Source of the DNA: Syntrophales bacterium | Lineage (GTDB): Bacteria; Desulfobacterota; Syntrophia; Syntrophales; JADFWA01 | DNA: 37,813 bases | NCBI GenBank assembly: GCA_030655775.1 | Contig: JAUSPI010000098.1 | Location: forward strand, 1 to 37,813 | Direction of reading: 5' to 3' | Shown here: piece by piece, positions 1 through 8,385 of the stretch | Layout of the letters: each line of letters starts with the position of its first letter | Numbering within the stretch: the stretch's first letter is position 1 | Position numbers and translations under genes: made by a program | The notes under the pieces: generated by a model | What the model was told of the DNA's origin: nothing | Seen by the model: only the letters and a program-made list of their open reading frames with translations | Databases searched by the model: none

Positions 1-558
1 GAGGCTGTTTTAAATTGTACTGAAGGTAAATTTGCACTTGCCGGTGCATCTATGGGAGGATGGGCATGTTTTAAAGTAGCTGCAGAGCACCCTGAAAGGG
101 TTACAAAACTGGCTTTAATTGGAACATGGGCAAGACATTTGCCTGAAGTTGAAAAGGAACAATATAAGATTTTGGAACGTATAAAGAACGGTCATTTTGA
201 TGAGTTTAAACAAGAATATCTTGATTATGTTTCAACAAATCTGGATTATAGTAAAGATGAATTTGTCAGACTTGTAAAAGAAGGTATGGAATTTGTTGAT
301 GAACAAGTATTTATAAATCATTTGGAATCGTACTTAGATGATTTTAACAGTGAGAAATTTCTAAATAAAATCAAGTGTCCCACTTTAGTAGTAGCTGCTA
401 AAAATGATCCTATATTTTCAGTTGAAGAACATGAACATATTACTAAATCAATTAAGGACGCTAAAATTGCTATAATTGATGATGCCGGACATCATATAAT
501 GTTTGAGCAACCTCAAGCTTTATCCACATTACTCAGATACTGGTTGATATATTTTTAG
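1..558 (+). CDS. alpha/beta hydrolase, 3' part of gene
   Basis: The frame is open from base 1, so the true start lies outside the window; an internal ATG at 52 is not the start because it falls inside the nucleophile elbow G-A-S-M-G-G. The product is a serine hydrolase of the alpha/beta fold: the nucleophile Ser is in GASMGG, a probable catalytic Asp in AKNDPIFS and the catalytic His in DDAGHHIMFEQP, the usual order for this fold. The substrate cannot be told. Base use is clearly different from its neighbours: two rows I counted (181-300) have 25-30% GC against about 40-47% in the dcw genes, which suggests transfer or a foreign island. The last residues (YWLIYF) may be altered by whatever joined this gene to the GC-rich stretch that follows. 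Confidence 0.85.
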   Translation, partial: EAVLNCTEGKFALAGASMGGWACFKVAAEHPERVTKLALIGTWARHLPEVEKEQYKILERIKNGHFDEFKQEYLDYVSTNLDYSKDEFVRLVKEGMEFVDEQVFINHLESYLDDFNSEKFLNKIKCPTLVVAAKNDPIFSVEEHEHITKSIKDAKIAIIDDAGHHIMFEQPQALSTLLRYWLIYF

Positions 559-630
559 AACAGGTTTTGCTTCTTTAAGGGGGCAAGGGGGGCCGTCCCC
601 GTGTCTACTGCGCCCGGCCCAAAAAAGAGG

Positions 631-667
631 TTGACTACTAATCTGCCTTGTCTTACTATGAAGTAAG
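631..667 (+). promoter_or_regulatory. promoter and possible operator of the toxin-antitoxin pair
   Basis: A sigma70-like promoter is visible: TTGACT at 631-636, 17-bp spacer, TACTAT at 654-659. The -10 box lies within an inverted repeat, CTTAC-TATGAA-GTAAG (652-667), and AGTAAG recurs at 680-685 next to the Shine-Dalgarno AAGGAG (683-688). AbrB-type antitoxins usually repress their own promoter, so this repeat is a plausible operator; the binding itself is inferred. The stretch before it, 559-630, holds only a G-rich/C-rich hairpin-like sequence. Confidence 0.5.
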
Positions 668-698
668 AACATGAAAAAAAGTAAGGAGAAAGGTTCCC

Positions 699-947
699 AT
701 GGCATTGGCAACAATCACAAGCAAGGGACAGATAACGATTCCGAAATCAGTCCGGGATTCTCTGCATCTGCATGCAGGAGACAAGGTTGAATTTGTGATT
801 ACCGAAAGCAAGGAAGCACTTATCAGGCCGATCACCAAGAAGGTAGATGATGTATTCGGAAGGTTACACAAACCGGGGAGGAAACCCGTTTCTGTTGAGA
901 AAATGGACGCGGGAATAAGGAAGAAGATGAAGGCGGCTTTCAAATGA
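699..947 (+). CDS. vapB: AbrB/MazE-family antitoxin (VapB-type)
   Basis: This 82-residue protein begins with a SpoVT/AbrB swapped-hairpin DNA-binding domain: the pattern TITSKGQITIPKSVRDSL followed by GDKVEFVI is typical. Its C-terminal half, rich in Lys and Arg, would be the part that wraps and neutralises the toxin. The ATG is preceded by AAGGAG. The gene overlaps the PIN-domain toxin by 4 bases (ATGA), the standard antitoxin-toxin coupling. Expected role: bind and inhibit the VapC ribonuclease, and repress the shared promoter as a complex. Family assignment is secure; activity is inferred. Confidence 0.85.
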   Translation: MALATITSKGQITIPKSVRDSLHLHAGDKVEFVITESKEALIRPITKKVDDVFGRLHKPGRKPVSVEKMDAGIRKKMKAAFK

Positions 948-1342
948 GGGCTTTGGATACTAACGTTCTGGTTTGCTTCCTTACAAAGGATGACGAGCGG
1001 CAAGCCGAAATAATTTACAGGCTATTTAAACAGGCCGAGGCTGACAAGGAAATATTTTTCGTGCCCCTGCTTGTTGTCCTTGAAACCCTCTGGGTGCTGG
1101 AAGCTGTTTACAGGACTCCGAGACAAGCGATACTCGATTCCATTAATGAACTTGTATTAATGCCGATTTTAGAGTTTGAGGCCAAATCAGCAATTCTTGG
1201 CTTTGTCACTTCGGCACGGGAGTCAAAAATAGACCTTTCGGATCTTTTGATCGCCCACTCTGCAAAATTTTCGAACTGCGAATCTGTACTTACCTTTGAC
1301 AAACGAGCGCCGAACTTCGAGCTTTTCGAGTTACTCCGATAG
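944..1342 (+). CDS. vapC: PIN-domain ribonuclease toxin (VapC-type)
   Basis: A 132-residue single PIN domain. The acidic metal-binding residues expected of VapC toxins are visible: Asp in the N-terminal ALDTNVLV strand, Glu in VVLETLWVLE, Asp in DLSDLLIAHSA and Asp in TFDKRAP. VapC proteins are Mg-dependent endoribonucleases, many cutting tRNA or rRNA, and are held inactive by their cognate antitoxin. It starts inside the antitoxin stop (ATGA overlap), so the two are translationally coupled. Length is normal for the family and nothing is missing, so the pair looks functional. The target RNA cannot be predicted from sequence. Confidence 0.88.
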   Translation: MRALDTNVLVCFLTKDDERQAEIIYRLFKQAEADKEIFFVPLLVVLETLWVLEAVYRTPRQAILDSINELVLMPILEFEAKSAILGFVTSARESKIDLSDLLIAHSAKFSNCESVLTFDKRAPNFELFELLR

Positions 1343-1397
1343 ACGCCGTGACCGTGAAATTACAGGACAGCATACTCATTTCTCAAGAATTGATGCA

Positions 1398-1539
1398 CTC
1401 GTAAAAAGTCAGTTTTTGTCACCCAAAATCATGTCCTGAACTTGTTTCAGGATCATTCAGGGTCTCTAACTTGCTGAAATGTTTAGATGCTGAAACAAGT
1501 TCAGCATGACAAATGACACATTTTGAGACTTTTTACGAG
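1398..1539. repeat. MITE-like inverted-repeat element, family 1 copy A
   Basis: Perfect 13-bp terminal inverted repeats CTCGTAAAAAGTC (1398-1410) and GACTTTTTACGAG (1527-1539) enclose a 116-bp interior. Inside is a second perfect inverted repeat, CTGAACTTGTTTCAG (1436-1450) and CTGAAACAAGTTCAG (1490-1504). A 9-bp direct repeat TCAAGAATT flanks it at 1383-1391 and 1544-1552. A related copy lies at 24236-24353 and a third element with the same ends but another interior at 25544-25740. No ORF is carried. The remainder of the 1343-1685 gap shows nothing else clear beyond a weak TATACT box at 1635-1640. Confidence 0.75.
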
Positions 1540-1685
1540 ACTGTCAAGAATTAATTGATTTTAGCTTTTCCCCCTATAAATCAAAAATCCGGGCAGGTCA
1601 TTTCTTATATTATTTGCTTTTATTTCAATATTCTTATACTGTGTGCCGTCGCAATAGTTGCAGACGAAATGGATGGTACAAATAG

Positions 1686-2312
1686 ATGGGATTGCTCACT
1701 CTTCTAATCAAAAATCCGCTGGCCTTTTTTTTGATAGCCATACCGCTCTTATATTCAGTAATACTCCATGAACTGGCCCACGGCTGGGTTGCCTACAGGA
1801 TGGGAGACCCCACTGCCAAGCTCATGGGGAGATTGAGCCTCAATCCGCTGAAGCATCTCGACCCGATGGGGACGTTCATGCTGTTTATCTTCGGCTTCGG
1901 ATGGGCACGGCCAGTTCCCGTCAACCTTAACAATCTACATTCAAGCCGGGCAGGAATGATACTTGTTTCTTCGGCGGGAATTATTGTCAACATGATGCTC
2001 GCCTTTGCCGCTCTCTTCCTGCTCCGATCTCTGGCACTCCCCTCACACGGTATCGCCGCTACGATGCTCTACTACATGGCCCAGATCAATATCATACTGG
2101 CAGCGTTCAACCTGATCCCGATCCCGCCCCTTGACGGCTCTAAAATTCTTATGGGCTTTCTCCCCAAACGTCTTGAATATCAACTCTCACGGCTTGAGCC
2201 CTACGGTTTTCTCATCATCATCACCCTGCTCTTCTTCGGTGTCCTCAACCCTGTCATCGATCTGTTCCGCTGGATCATAATGTCTATCATAGGTGTCATG
2301 CTTTTTAAATAA
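1686..2312 (+). CDS. site-2 protease-like zinc metallopeptidase, M50 family
   Basis: A 208-residue multi-pass membrane protein with the intramembrane zinc site of the M50 family: HELAH at residues 28-32 in the first membrane helix, and the second signature NLIPIPPLDG with Asp150. There is no PDZ or CBS domain, so this is the short YwhC-like form common in bacteria and archaea. It would cut a transmembrane substrate within the bilayer; the substrate is unknown. The codon before the ATG is a TAG in frame, so no longer start is possible; the ribosome site is weak (GGATGG). It stands alone, 147 bases before a small lysine-rich gene. Confidence 0.85.
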   Translation: MGLLTLLIKNPLAFFLIAIPLLYSVILHELAHGWVAYRMGDPTAKLMGRLSLNPLKHLDPMGTFMLFIFGFGWARPVPVNLNNLHSSRAGMILVSSAGIIVNMMLAFAALFLLRSLALPSHGIAATMLYYMAQINIILAAFNLIPIPPLDGSKILMGFLPKRLEYQLSRLEPYGFLIIITLLFFGVLNPVIDLFRWIIMSIIGVMLFK

Positions 2313-2459
2313 TTCCGGACAGGGAACGAATATGATGGATTTTCGACGCAATCCCTGATAAACATACCCGCTGTATTCATCTTCCGGCAGGGAGAAAAAC
2401 GCTCTGAACAGTTTACAACCTGCGGGAAAAACACGTCAAACGGAGAGGAAGGAAAAAAT

Positions 2460-2786
2460 ATGGGATCAAAGCAGAAACAGACGCAAACGGAACAGAAGGC
2501 CAATTTCGAACGGAAGCTGGAAGCCCGCCTCTCTTTCCTGTCTGAAAAGGGAATCGAATCTCCAGGGATCAAAAAAGATCCTGTCGTTAAAAAACTGCGG
2601 GCACATATCAAGGCGGTAAATGCCAGACTGAAGACAATCGCCTCCCACGAAAAGAGAACGGAAGAACTGGCAAAGATGAAGGCGGAAAAGGCGGCCGCCC
2701 CCCCGAAAGATCGAGAAGGCGATAAAGGCAAGAAGTTAAAGGAAACCCCCCAAGAGGGCAAGGGCAAGGGGAAAAAGAAGGAATAA
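2460..2786 (+). CDS. small lysine-rich helical protein, unknown function
   Basis: A 108-residue, highly basic protein with a clear ribosome site (GGAGAGGAAGG just upstream). Residues 1-85 look helical and charged (EQKANFERKLEARLSFL, VKKLRAHIKAVNARLK), with heptad-like spacing that suggests a coiled coil; the tail from about residue 80 is low-complexity KDREGDKGKKLKETPQEGKG. No signal peptide or membrane segment. I do not recognise a named family. The Lys-rich tail could bind nucleic acid or ribosomes, but that is only a guess. It lies just ahead of the dcw promoter and is probably a separate unit. Confidence 0.65.
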   Translation: MGSKQKQTQTEQKANFERKLEARLSFLSEKGIESPGIKKDPVVKKLRAHIKAVNARLKTIASHEKRTEELAKMKAEKAAAPPKDREGDKGKKLKETPQEGKGKGKKKE

Positions 2787-2805
2787 TCCGTGACAAGCGG
2801 CGCAA

Positions 2806-2839
2806 GGGGGGCAGCTGCTCATTTCCATTCAGCTCCCCC
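2806..2839 (+). terminator. hairpin after the lysine-rich gene
   Basis: GGGGG (2806-2810) plus AGCT (2813-2816) can pair with AGCT (2831-2834) plus CCCCC (2835-2839), with a 2-base bulge and a 14-base loop. It is about 20 bases after the stop at 2786. There is no U-run, so an intrinsic terminator is only possible. The rest of the gap to the mraZ promoter shows nothing further. Confidence 0.3.
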
Positions 2840-3009
2840 GCTGAAACCAAACATCAACACCCCAATATCCTGCAGTAAAATTAACTCTTATCAAACAAAG
2901 ATTTTGTATCCAACAACAATGGTTCAAACCATTTCTCATCCAACCTCGCCTCCCCCAAAAGAGCAGTTTTAAGCCATCAGATTAAAAAGAAAAAACGGTA
3001 AATTTTTCC

Positions 3010-3038
3010 TTGACAAACCATATATCCGTCCTTATAGT
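3010..3038 (+). promoter_or_regulatory. mraZ promoter (dcw cluster)
   Basis: A consensus -35 TTGACA (3010-3015), 17-bp spacer and -10 TATAGT (3033-3038) lie 36 bases before the mraZ start. This is the best sigma70 promoter in the window and is probably the main entry for transcription of the dcw cluster. Confidence 0.85.
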
Positions 3039-3061
3039 GGAGGAAAGTGGATGATTGTGGG
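3037..3061 (+). promoter_or_regulatory. MraZ operator: three boxes at 10-bp spacing
   Basis: GTGGA (3037-3041), GTGGA (3047-3051) and GTGGG (3057-3061) repeat with exactly 10-bp periodicity. Known MraZ proteins bind direct repeats of this type (TGGGN units separated by 5 bases) in their own promoter. Here the boxes start within the -10 and run into the purine-rich ribosome site (GGGGGA, 3059-3064), so bound MraZ would block RNA polymerase and cover the leader. The site is seen; MraZ binding is inferred from the family. Confidence 0.8.
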
Positions 3062-3073
3062 GGAACTATATAG

Positions 3074-3520
3074 ATGTCCGTGTTCAGGGGAAGATATTAT
3101 CACACCATAGACAGCAAGGGAAGAATAATCTTTCCTACCAAGCTTCGTGAAGTCTTCGCTGAGAAATATGATAACAGGCTGGTGATCACGAACTGGGACG
3201 GTTATCTGATGGCTTTCCCCTATGACGAGTGGAGGATATTAGAAGAGAAAGTCAGCCACCAGTCGATACTGAAAAAAGAAGTGAGAGCGTTTCAGCGTTT
3301 TTTCATGTCCGGTGCAGTTGATTGTACCTTTGATAGTCAGGGAAGAGTTCTCATCCCACCGACACTTCGGGAATTTGCAAAACTTGAAAAAGATGTTGTT
3401 CTTGCGGGAATGATTAGAGTTATCGAGATATGGAGCAAAGAACACTGGGGAGATGAGATAAATAAAGCTTCCACCCATATAGACGGCTTTAGCGAATATA
3501 TGGCCAACTTGGGCATATAA
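3074..3520 (+). CDS. mraZ: transcriptional regulator MraZ
   Basis: A 148-residue protein with the two tandem SpoVT/AbrB-like halves of Mra[18 protein letters not shown] near the N-terminus and [17 protein letters not shown] in the second half, each with the family DxxGR pattern. MraZ forms a ring-shaped oligomer, binds repeats in its own promoter and controls the dcw operon, usually as a repressor. It is the first gene of the cluster, next to its probable operator and 5 bases before rsmH. Length is normal. Nothing unusual in the protein. Confidence 0.95.
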   Translation: MSVFRGRYYHTIDSKGRIIFPTKLREVFAEKYDNRLVITNWDGYLMAFPYDEWRILEEKVSHQSILKKEVRAFQRFFMSGAVDCTFDSQGRVLIPPTLREFAKLEKDVVLAGMIRVIEIWSKEHWGDEINKASTHIDGFSEYMANLGI

Positions 3521-3525
3521 ACAGT

Positions 3526-4464
3526 ATGGATTACTCCTTTCACAAACCGGTAATGTTAAAGGAGGCAATTGATTCTCTTGATTGTAAACCGGGGGGTATC
3601 TACCTGGACGGGACAATAGGAGGCGGGGGGCACGCCTATCATATACTTGCGAAAACAGCCCCTGATGGAATCCTTATCGGAATTGACGCAGATGATGATG
3701 CTCTCGCAACATCCGAACGTATACTTGAACTATTCGCTAAGAGAAAGATCCTTGTTAATGGCAATTTTGCAGATATCGTAAAAATATTAGACGGCCTGAA
3801 TATAAAAAAAGTTGATGGGATACTGCTTGATCTTGGTGTTTCTTCGCACCAGCTTGAAACGGCAGAACGTGGTTTTAGCTTCTCTTTAGACGCGCCACTG
3901 GACATGCGGATGGATCGGAGACAGGAACTCAGCGCCTATGATCTTATAAATACACTTTCAGACAAAGAGTTAGGAAGGATAATAAAAAAATATGGCGAAG
4001 AAATAATGGCCGGGAGGGTTGTCAGGGCTATTTCGAAAAAAAGGAAAATAGCCCCGATAAAAACGACCAAAGAGCTCGCCGCGATTATAGTTGAAGCACT
4101 ACCCCCCCAGTTGAAAAGGAAAAGAACGCACCCCGCAACTAAAACCTTCCAGGCCTTAAGAATAGCTGTCAATGATGAGCTCTCAAATCTTTACAGGGCC
4201 ATAAATGACGGCATCGACGTACTGAAAAAAGGAGGCAGGTTTTCCATAATTTCGTTTCATTCTCTTGAGGACAGAATTGTTAAGAACTTATTTCGCTCCT
4301 GGGAAAAGGGATGTATCTGTCCCCCTGATTTCCCAGTTTGTGCCTGTAAGCGAAAACCGAAGCTGAAGGTGCTGACCAGAAAACCGATTATGCCAAGCAA
4401 TGCGGAGATAGATGCCAATCCGAGAGCCAGAAGCGCCAGACTGAGAACAACTATGAGGGTTTAA
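3526..4464 (+). CDS. rsmH: 16S rRNA m4C1402 methyltransferase RsmH (MraW)
   Basis: A 312-residue SAM-dependent methyltransferase that makes the N4-methyl group on C1402 in the 16S rRNA decoding centre. The RsmH signatures are present: HKPVMLKEAIDSL at the start, the SAM loop DGTIGGGGHA, DGILLDLGVSSHQL followed by RGFSF and PLDMRMD, THPATKTFQALRIAVN, and SIISFHSLEDRIVK. A C-terminal Cys-rich stretch (CICPPDFPVCACKRKPK) is as in other members. It follows mraZ by 5 bases and is followed by ftsL after 2 bases, so it is in the same transcript. Confidence 0.96.
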   Translation: MDYSFHKPVMLKEAIDSLDCKPGGIYLDGTIGGGGHAYHILAKTAPDGILIGIDADDDALATSERILELFAKRKILVNGNFADIVKILDGLNIKKVDGILLDLGVSSHQLETAERGFSFSLDAPLDMRMDRRQELSAYDLINTLSDKELGRIIKKYGEEIMAGRVVRAISKKRKIAPIKTTKELAAIIVEALPPQLKRKRTHPATKTFQALRIAVNDELSNLYRAINDGIDVLKKGGRFSIISFHSLEDRIVKNLFRSWEKGCICPPDFPVCACKRKPKLKVLTRKPIMPSNAEIDANPRARSARLRTTMRV

Positions 4465-4466
4465 AA

Positions 4467-4763
4467 ATGTCTGCAAAGCATAGCAAAAAAGAGCGTTTGG
4501 AAATTAAATTTTCCACCGTGATTATTGTCAGCCTCGTTCTTATGGCAACTGCTCTCATCTATGTCTGGTCGCATCTACATTCTACAAAGCTGAATTATCT
4601 TATAGCAGAGGAAATAAGCATCAGGGACAACCTTATCGAAGAAAACAAAAGGCTGAAAATTGAATACGCCACCCTGAGATCGCCCCAGCGCATCGAGGCG
4701 ATCGCCAGAGACAAATTAGGCATGCATTATCCTGAAAGGGAACAGGTTATTTTTATAAAATGA
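4467..4763 (+). CDS. ftsL: cell division protein FtsL
   Basis: A 98-residue bitopic membrane protein: short basic cytoplasmic N-terminus, one membrane helix at about residues 19-37, then a periplasmic coiled coil (LNYLIAEEISIRDNLIEENKRLKIEYATL) and the conserved end RSPQRIEAIARDKLGMHYPE. FtsL pairs with FtsB and FtsQ and activates the FtsWI septal synthase. The sequence is weakly conserved between species, so the call rests on architecture, the end motif and its place between rsmH and ftsI. Its stop overlaps the ftsI start by 4 bases (ATGA). Confidence 0.88.
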   Translation: MSAKHSKKERLEIKFSTVIIVSLVLMATALIYVWSHLHSTKLNYLIAEEISIRDNLIEENKRLKIEYATLRSPQRIEAIARDKLGMHYPEREQVIFIK

Positions 4764-6766
4764 AGGGAAGATCAAAAAAGTGGCTGCGGTTCAGGACAAC
4801 AACTCTGCTTGTGTTTTTCCTGGTGTTGTTTATCGCCCTGATATCAAGGGCGTATCAGCTGCAGGTTCTTTCAGGAAAGACTCTCAAGGCACAAGCGGAT
4901 AAGCAGCATACGAGCACCCTGCAGTTTCAGCCTGAAAGGGGTCTAATACTTGACCGGAATGGCGAGAAACTTGCTGCAAGCATAATGGTAGATTCAGTCT
5001 GCGCGAATCCATCGAAAATAGATAATCCCGAGGAGGTTTCTTCAAAACTTTCGTCCGTTCTCGGTATAAAGAGAAGAACCCTTCTGAAAAAGCTTTCAAA
5101 ATCAAGAAATTTTTGCTGGGTAGCAAGAAAGATTTCTCCCTCTCAGGCAGGCAATGTAAATGCCCTGGATATCGACGGAATTTTTTTAATAAAGGAACCT
5201 AAACGATTTTATCCTAACAGGGAACTGGCAGGTCAACTTCTCGGGTTCGCGGGTTTAGATTCAACAGGGCTTGAGGGATTGGAACTAAAATATGACAGTC
5301 ACTTAAAGGGAATCCCAGAAAAAATCTTTCTGGGGAAAGATGCAAAGGGGAAAAAAATCTATTCAGGGGAGAACCCAACTGCCGGGAAGAAAAGTAAAAA
5401 CTGCAACCTGATCCTCACAATAGATAGCAGAATTCAATATCTGGTCGAATCACAACTGGATGACGCTGTCAAAAAAACGGGAGCAAAGGGAGGGGTTGCC
5501 ATTGTCATGAACCCAAAAACAGGTGAAATACTCGCAATGGCAAATATGCCCGGTTTCAATCCCAACACCTTCTTCAGATATTCTCCCGAATCATGGAGAA
5601 ATAAAGTAATCACTGATTGCTTTGATCCCGGTTCAACATTTAAACCATTTCTGTTGGCAGCTTCGCTGGAGGAAGGCGTAATCGATGAGAACAACAGGTT
5701 TTACTGTGAGAATGGCTCTTATGCAGTGGGAGATAGAATAATACGCGACTTAAAAAAATATGAGGACCTGTCCTTTCGGGAAATTATCAAATATTCAAGC
5801 AATATCGGCGCTGTCAAAATTTCAGAGATACTGGGCAAAAAGAAATTCTATCAATACATCCAGGAATTTGGGTTCGGCTCAAAAACAGGAATAGACCTCC
5901 CCGGTGAATCTCCCGGAATCCTGAGAAAACCTGAAGACTGGACAAAGGTTGACATGGCAACCATATCTTTCGGTCAGGGTGTTTCGGTGACGGCAATACA
6001 GCTGATTTCCGCCTTCTCTGCCATAGCAAACCATGGTGTTTTGATGAAACCATATGTCGTCCGCGGACTGATTGACCAGAACAACCGGGTAGTCAAGGAA
6101 TTTACACCTACAGTTATCAGGAAGGTAATCTCTCCGGCTACCGCTGAAAAGCTCACATCTGTTCTTATAGATGTCGTGGAAGGTGAAGACGGTACCGGAA
6201 GGGGCGCTCAAATTGCCAACGTTGCCATAGCAGGAAAGTCAGGAACATCTCAAAAATTTGATTTTGCTGAAGGCGTCTATTCTCGCGACAAGGTCAGCGC
6301 CTCTTTTATGGGATTTTTCCCGGCCGAGGACCCGTGCGCAGTTATTCTTGTGGTGCTGGATGAACCTGCAACCCATAGATGGGGCGGGGTGGCAGCAGCT
6401 CCCGTCTTCAAGAATATTGCTGAGAGTATGTTGTATTGGGTAGGACCCTCATCTCTGACAACCTGTGCAACAGAGACCGGCAGGCATGATTTAGGTCCCA
6501 CAAATCTGCCGACATCCACCTCTGATGTCAACACTTCGGACATGGCGGATTACGGTGTTAAATATGTAAACCTGACCTCATCGGATGAATCGACCATGCC
6601 GGACTTTAGGGGCATGTCCATAAGGAATGCATTAAAGCTGTCACAGGAAAGGGGAATAGGTTTGAAGATCGTGGGAAGCGGATGGGCGGTAAAACAGAAC
6701 CCATTGCCCGGAGTCCCCGCAGAAAGCAATGAGTCTTGTACCGTTTCCTTTAGTACCGGATATTAA
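4760..6766 (+). CDS. ftsI: septal peptidoglycan transpeptidase FtsI (PBP3) with a PASTA domain
   Basis: A 668-residue class B penicillin-binding protein. An N-terminal basic stretch and membrane anchor (about 14-30) are followed by the PBP dimer domain and the transpeptidase domain with all three motifs: SxxK at S292-T-F-K295, SxN at S346-S-N348 and KSGT at 493-496. A single C-terminal PASTA domain (about 612-668, starting MPDFRGMSIRNAL) follows; this is absent from the E. coli enzyme but common in PBPs of Desulfobacterota and Gram-positives. It cross-links septal peptidoglycan with FtsW. Start is fixed by the ATGA overlap with ftsL. Confidence 0.94.
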   Translation: MKGRSKKWLRFRTTTLLVFFLVLFIALISRAYQLQVLSGKTLKAQADKQHTSTLQFQPERGLILDRNGEKLAASIMVDSVCANPSKIDNPEEVSSKLSSVLGIKRRTLLKKLSKSRNFCWVARKISPSQAGNVNALDIDGIFLIKEPKRFYPNRELAGQLLGFAGLDSTGLEGLELKYDSHLKGIPEKIFLGKDAKGKKIYSGENPTAGKKSKNCNLILTIDSRIQYLVESQLDDAVKKTGAKGGVAIVMNPKTGEILAMANMPGFNPNTFFRYSPESWRNKVITDCFDPGSTFKPFLLAASLEEGVIDENNRFYCENGSYAVGDRIIRDLKKYEDLSFREIIKYSSNIGAVKISEILGKKKFYQYIQEFGFGSKTGIDLPGESPGILRKPEDWTKVDMATISFGQGVSVTAIQLISAFSAIANHGVLMKPYVVRGLIDQNNRVVKEFTPTVIRKVISPATAEKLTSVLIDVVEGEDGTGRGAQIANVAIAGKSGTSQKFDFAEGVYSRDKVSASFMGFFPAEDPCAVILVVLDEPATHRWGGVAAAPVFKNIAESMLYWVGPSSLTTCATETGRHDLGPTNLPTSTSDVNTSDMADYGVKYVNLTSSDESTMPDFRGMSIRNALKLSQERGIGLKIVGSGWAVKQNPLPGVPAESNESCTVSFSTGY

Positions 6767-6773
6767 TGACATA

Positions 6774-6850
6774 GTTCAGAGTTCCGGGTTCAAGGTTCAA
6801 AGTTAGTTTCAAGTTCTGAATCTTTTAACCCTGAACGTTGAACCCAGAAC
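6774..6850. repeat. heptamer-repeat inverted element H1 (ftsI-murE junction)
   Basis: Left arm: four 7-bp units GTTCAGA, GTTCCGG, GTTCAAG, GTTCAAA (6774-6801). Right arm: AACCCTG, AACGTTG, AACCCAG, AAC (6827-6850). The arms are roughly inverted (GTT...AAC), so they can fold into a long imperfect hairpin. Other members: 8384-8464, 9884-10012, 11120-11246, 20735-20827 and 34956-35022. Confidence 0.75.
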
Positions 6851-6870
6851 TATCTTAAGAGGAATTGATT

Positions 6871-8385
6871 TTGCAACTGTCTCATTTAATAATAGGACTC
6901 GACATCCTTAAGATATCAGGTGATGTCTCAGGTGATGTCTCCTCCATCTGCTATGATTCGGGAAGGTGTGAGGAGGGGTCTCTATTTATTGCTGTCTCCG
7001 GCCATAAATCTGACGGCCACGATTATATCTCTGAGGCGGTAAATGGAGGAGCAAGATACATCGTACATGAAAAGGATATCGGCACAAAACCGCAGATAAC
7101 TTACATAAAAGTTGCGGACAGCCGGCAGGCTCTTGGCGTACTGGGAAAAATTTTCTTTCAGAACCCTTCTTCCAAACTTTGCTTAATAGGCATCACGGGA
7201 ACAAACGGAAAAACTACGGTAAGCTACCTCTTGGAATCAATTCTCAATTCTGCAGGACTCAAGGTTGGAGTAATTGGAACTGTAAATTATAGATTCACTG
7301 GAAAGGTATTCCCCGCCCCAATTACAACACCAGAATCTCTTGACCTGCAGAAAATGCTCAGAGAAATGGCAGATTCCGGGATAACCCATGTAATTTTAGA
7401 AGTATCTTCTCATTCGCTCGACCTGAAAAGGGTGAATAGCTGCGAGTTTAATCTGGGGATATTTACAAATCTTTCCCGGGATCATCTCGATTATCACCAC
7501 ACCATGGAAAGATACTTCCTGGCTAAGAAGATATTTTTCGAGGAAATACTTAATGTCGGTAAAAAGATGATCATAAACAGTGATGACATCTGGGGGCAGA
7601 AGCTCCTTAAGGAAATCGACAAGAAGGCCAAGACCTTCGGTATCAAAAGCGAATCTGATGTTTCGGCTGAAAATTTTACTATTTCACCAGACGGTATAAA
7701 AGGGGAGATAAAAACGCCTCGCGGCAATTTTACAATAAATTCTTCAATGATCGGAAAGTTCAATCTGTACAATATCCTGGCTGCAACAACAGCAGCCCTG
7801 TCACTCCGGATTCCGGAAGAGCACATTCAGGCCGGCATAGAAAATCTAAAGAACATACCCGGACGTCTGGAAAAGGTGAGCAAACAGGGACAACCCGCGG
7901 TTTTTGTAGACTATGCCCATACGGAAGATGCCCTAAGAAGGGTACTCAAGAACTTCTCCGAACTTAATAAGGGGAAGATTATTACCGTCTTCGGGTGCGG
8001 TGGTGACAGGGATCGCGGAAAAAGGCCTCTGATGGGAAATGCCGCCACAACACTGAGCGATATTACCATCGTCACTTCCGATAATCCGAGAACCGAAGAC
8101 CCGCTTATGATCATAAAAGAAATAGAAAAAGGGATTATCGGGGTAACAGGCACCACCGTGAAAAAGTATTCTCCGGAAGAGCTGAATAAAAATTTTAACA
8201 ACAGAGGATACACAATTGTACCCGATCGGAAAGCTGCAATTGAGCTTGCAATCGCCATAGCAAATGTTTCCGACATAGTTCTCATCGCTGGCAAGGGGCA
8301 CGAGAATTACCAGATTATAGGAAACCGGAGGACTCCCTTCGACGACAGAATAGTAAGCGCGGAGGCACTTAAAAAAAGTGCCTAA
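6871..8385 (+). CDS. murE: UDP-MurNAc-L-Ala-D-Glu:meso-DAP ligase MurE
   Basis: An ATP-dependent Mur ligase of about 504 residues that adds the third amino acid of the stem peptide. The P-loop GITGTNGKTTVSYLL, the central domain and the substrate-selecting motif DNPRTEDP are present; DNPR is the marker of enzymes that add meso-diaminopimelate rather than lysine. I chose the TTG at 6871 (MQLSHLIIGL), because AAGAGG at 6857-6862 is spaced 8 bases from it; the TTG at 6865 is only 2 bases from that site. The last codons include a hairpin, GGCACTT-A5-AAGTGCC (8364-8382). It is separated from ftsI by repeat H1 rather than overlapping it. Confidence 0.94.
   Translation: MQLSHLIIGLDILKISGDVSGDVSSICYDSGRCEEGSLFIAVSGHKSDGHDYISEAVNGGARYIVHEKDIGTKPQITYIKVADSRQALGVLGKIFFQNPSSKLCLIGITGTNGKTTVSYLLESILNSAGLKVGVIGTVNYRFTGKVFPAPITTPESLDLQKMLREMADSGITHVILEVSSHSLDLKRVNSCEFNLGIFTNLSRDHLDYHHTMERYFLAKKIFFEEILNVGKKMIINSDDIWGQKLLKEIDKKAKTFGIKSESDVSAENFTISPDGIKGEIKTPRGNFTINSSMIGKFNLYNILAATTAALSLRIPEEHIQAGIENLKNIPGRLEKVSKQGQPAVFVDYAHTEDALRRVLKNFSELNKGKIITVFGCGGDRDRGKRPLMGNAATTLSDITIVTSDNPRTEDPLMIIKEIEKGIIGVTGTTVKKYSPEELNKNFNNRGYTIVPDRKAAIELAIAIANVSDIVLIAGKGHENYQIIGNRRTPFDDRIVSAEALKKSA

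Noticed and set aside
2790-2972. 60-codon frame before the mraZ promoter
   Set aside because: Low-complexity, Pro/Ser/Thr-rich, overlaps a hairpin and has no ribosome site.
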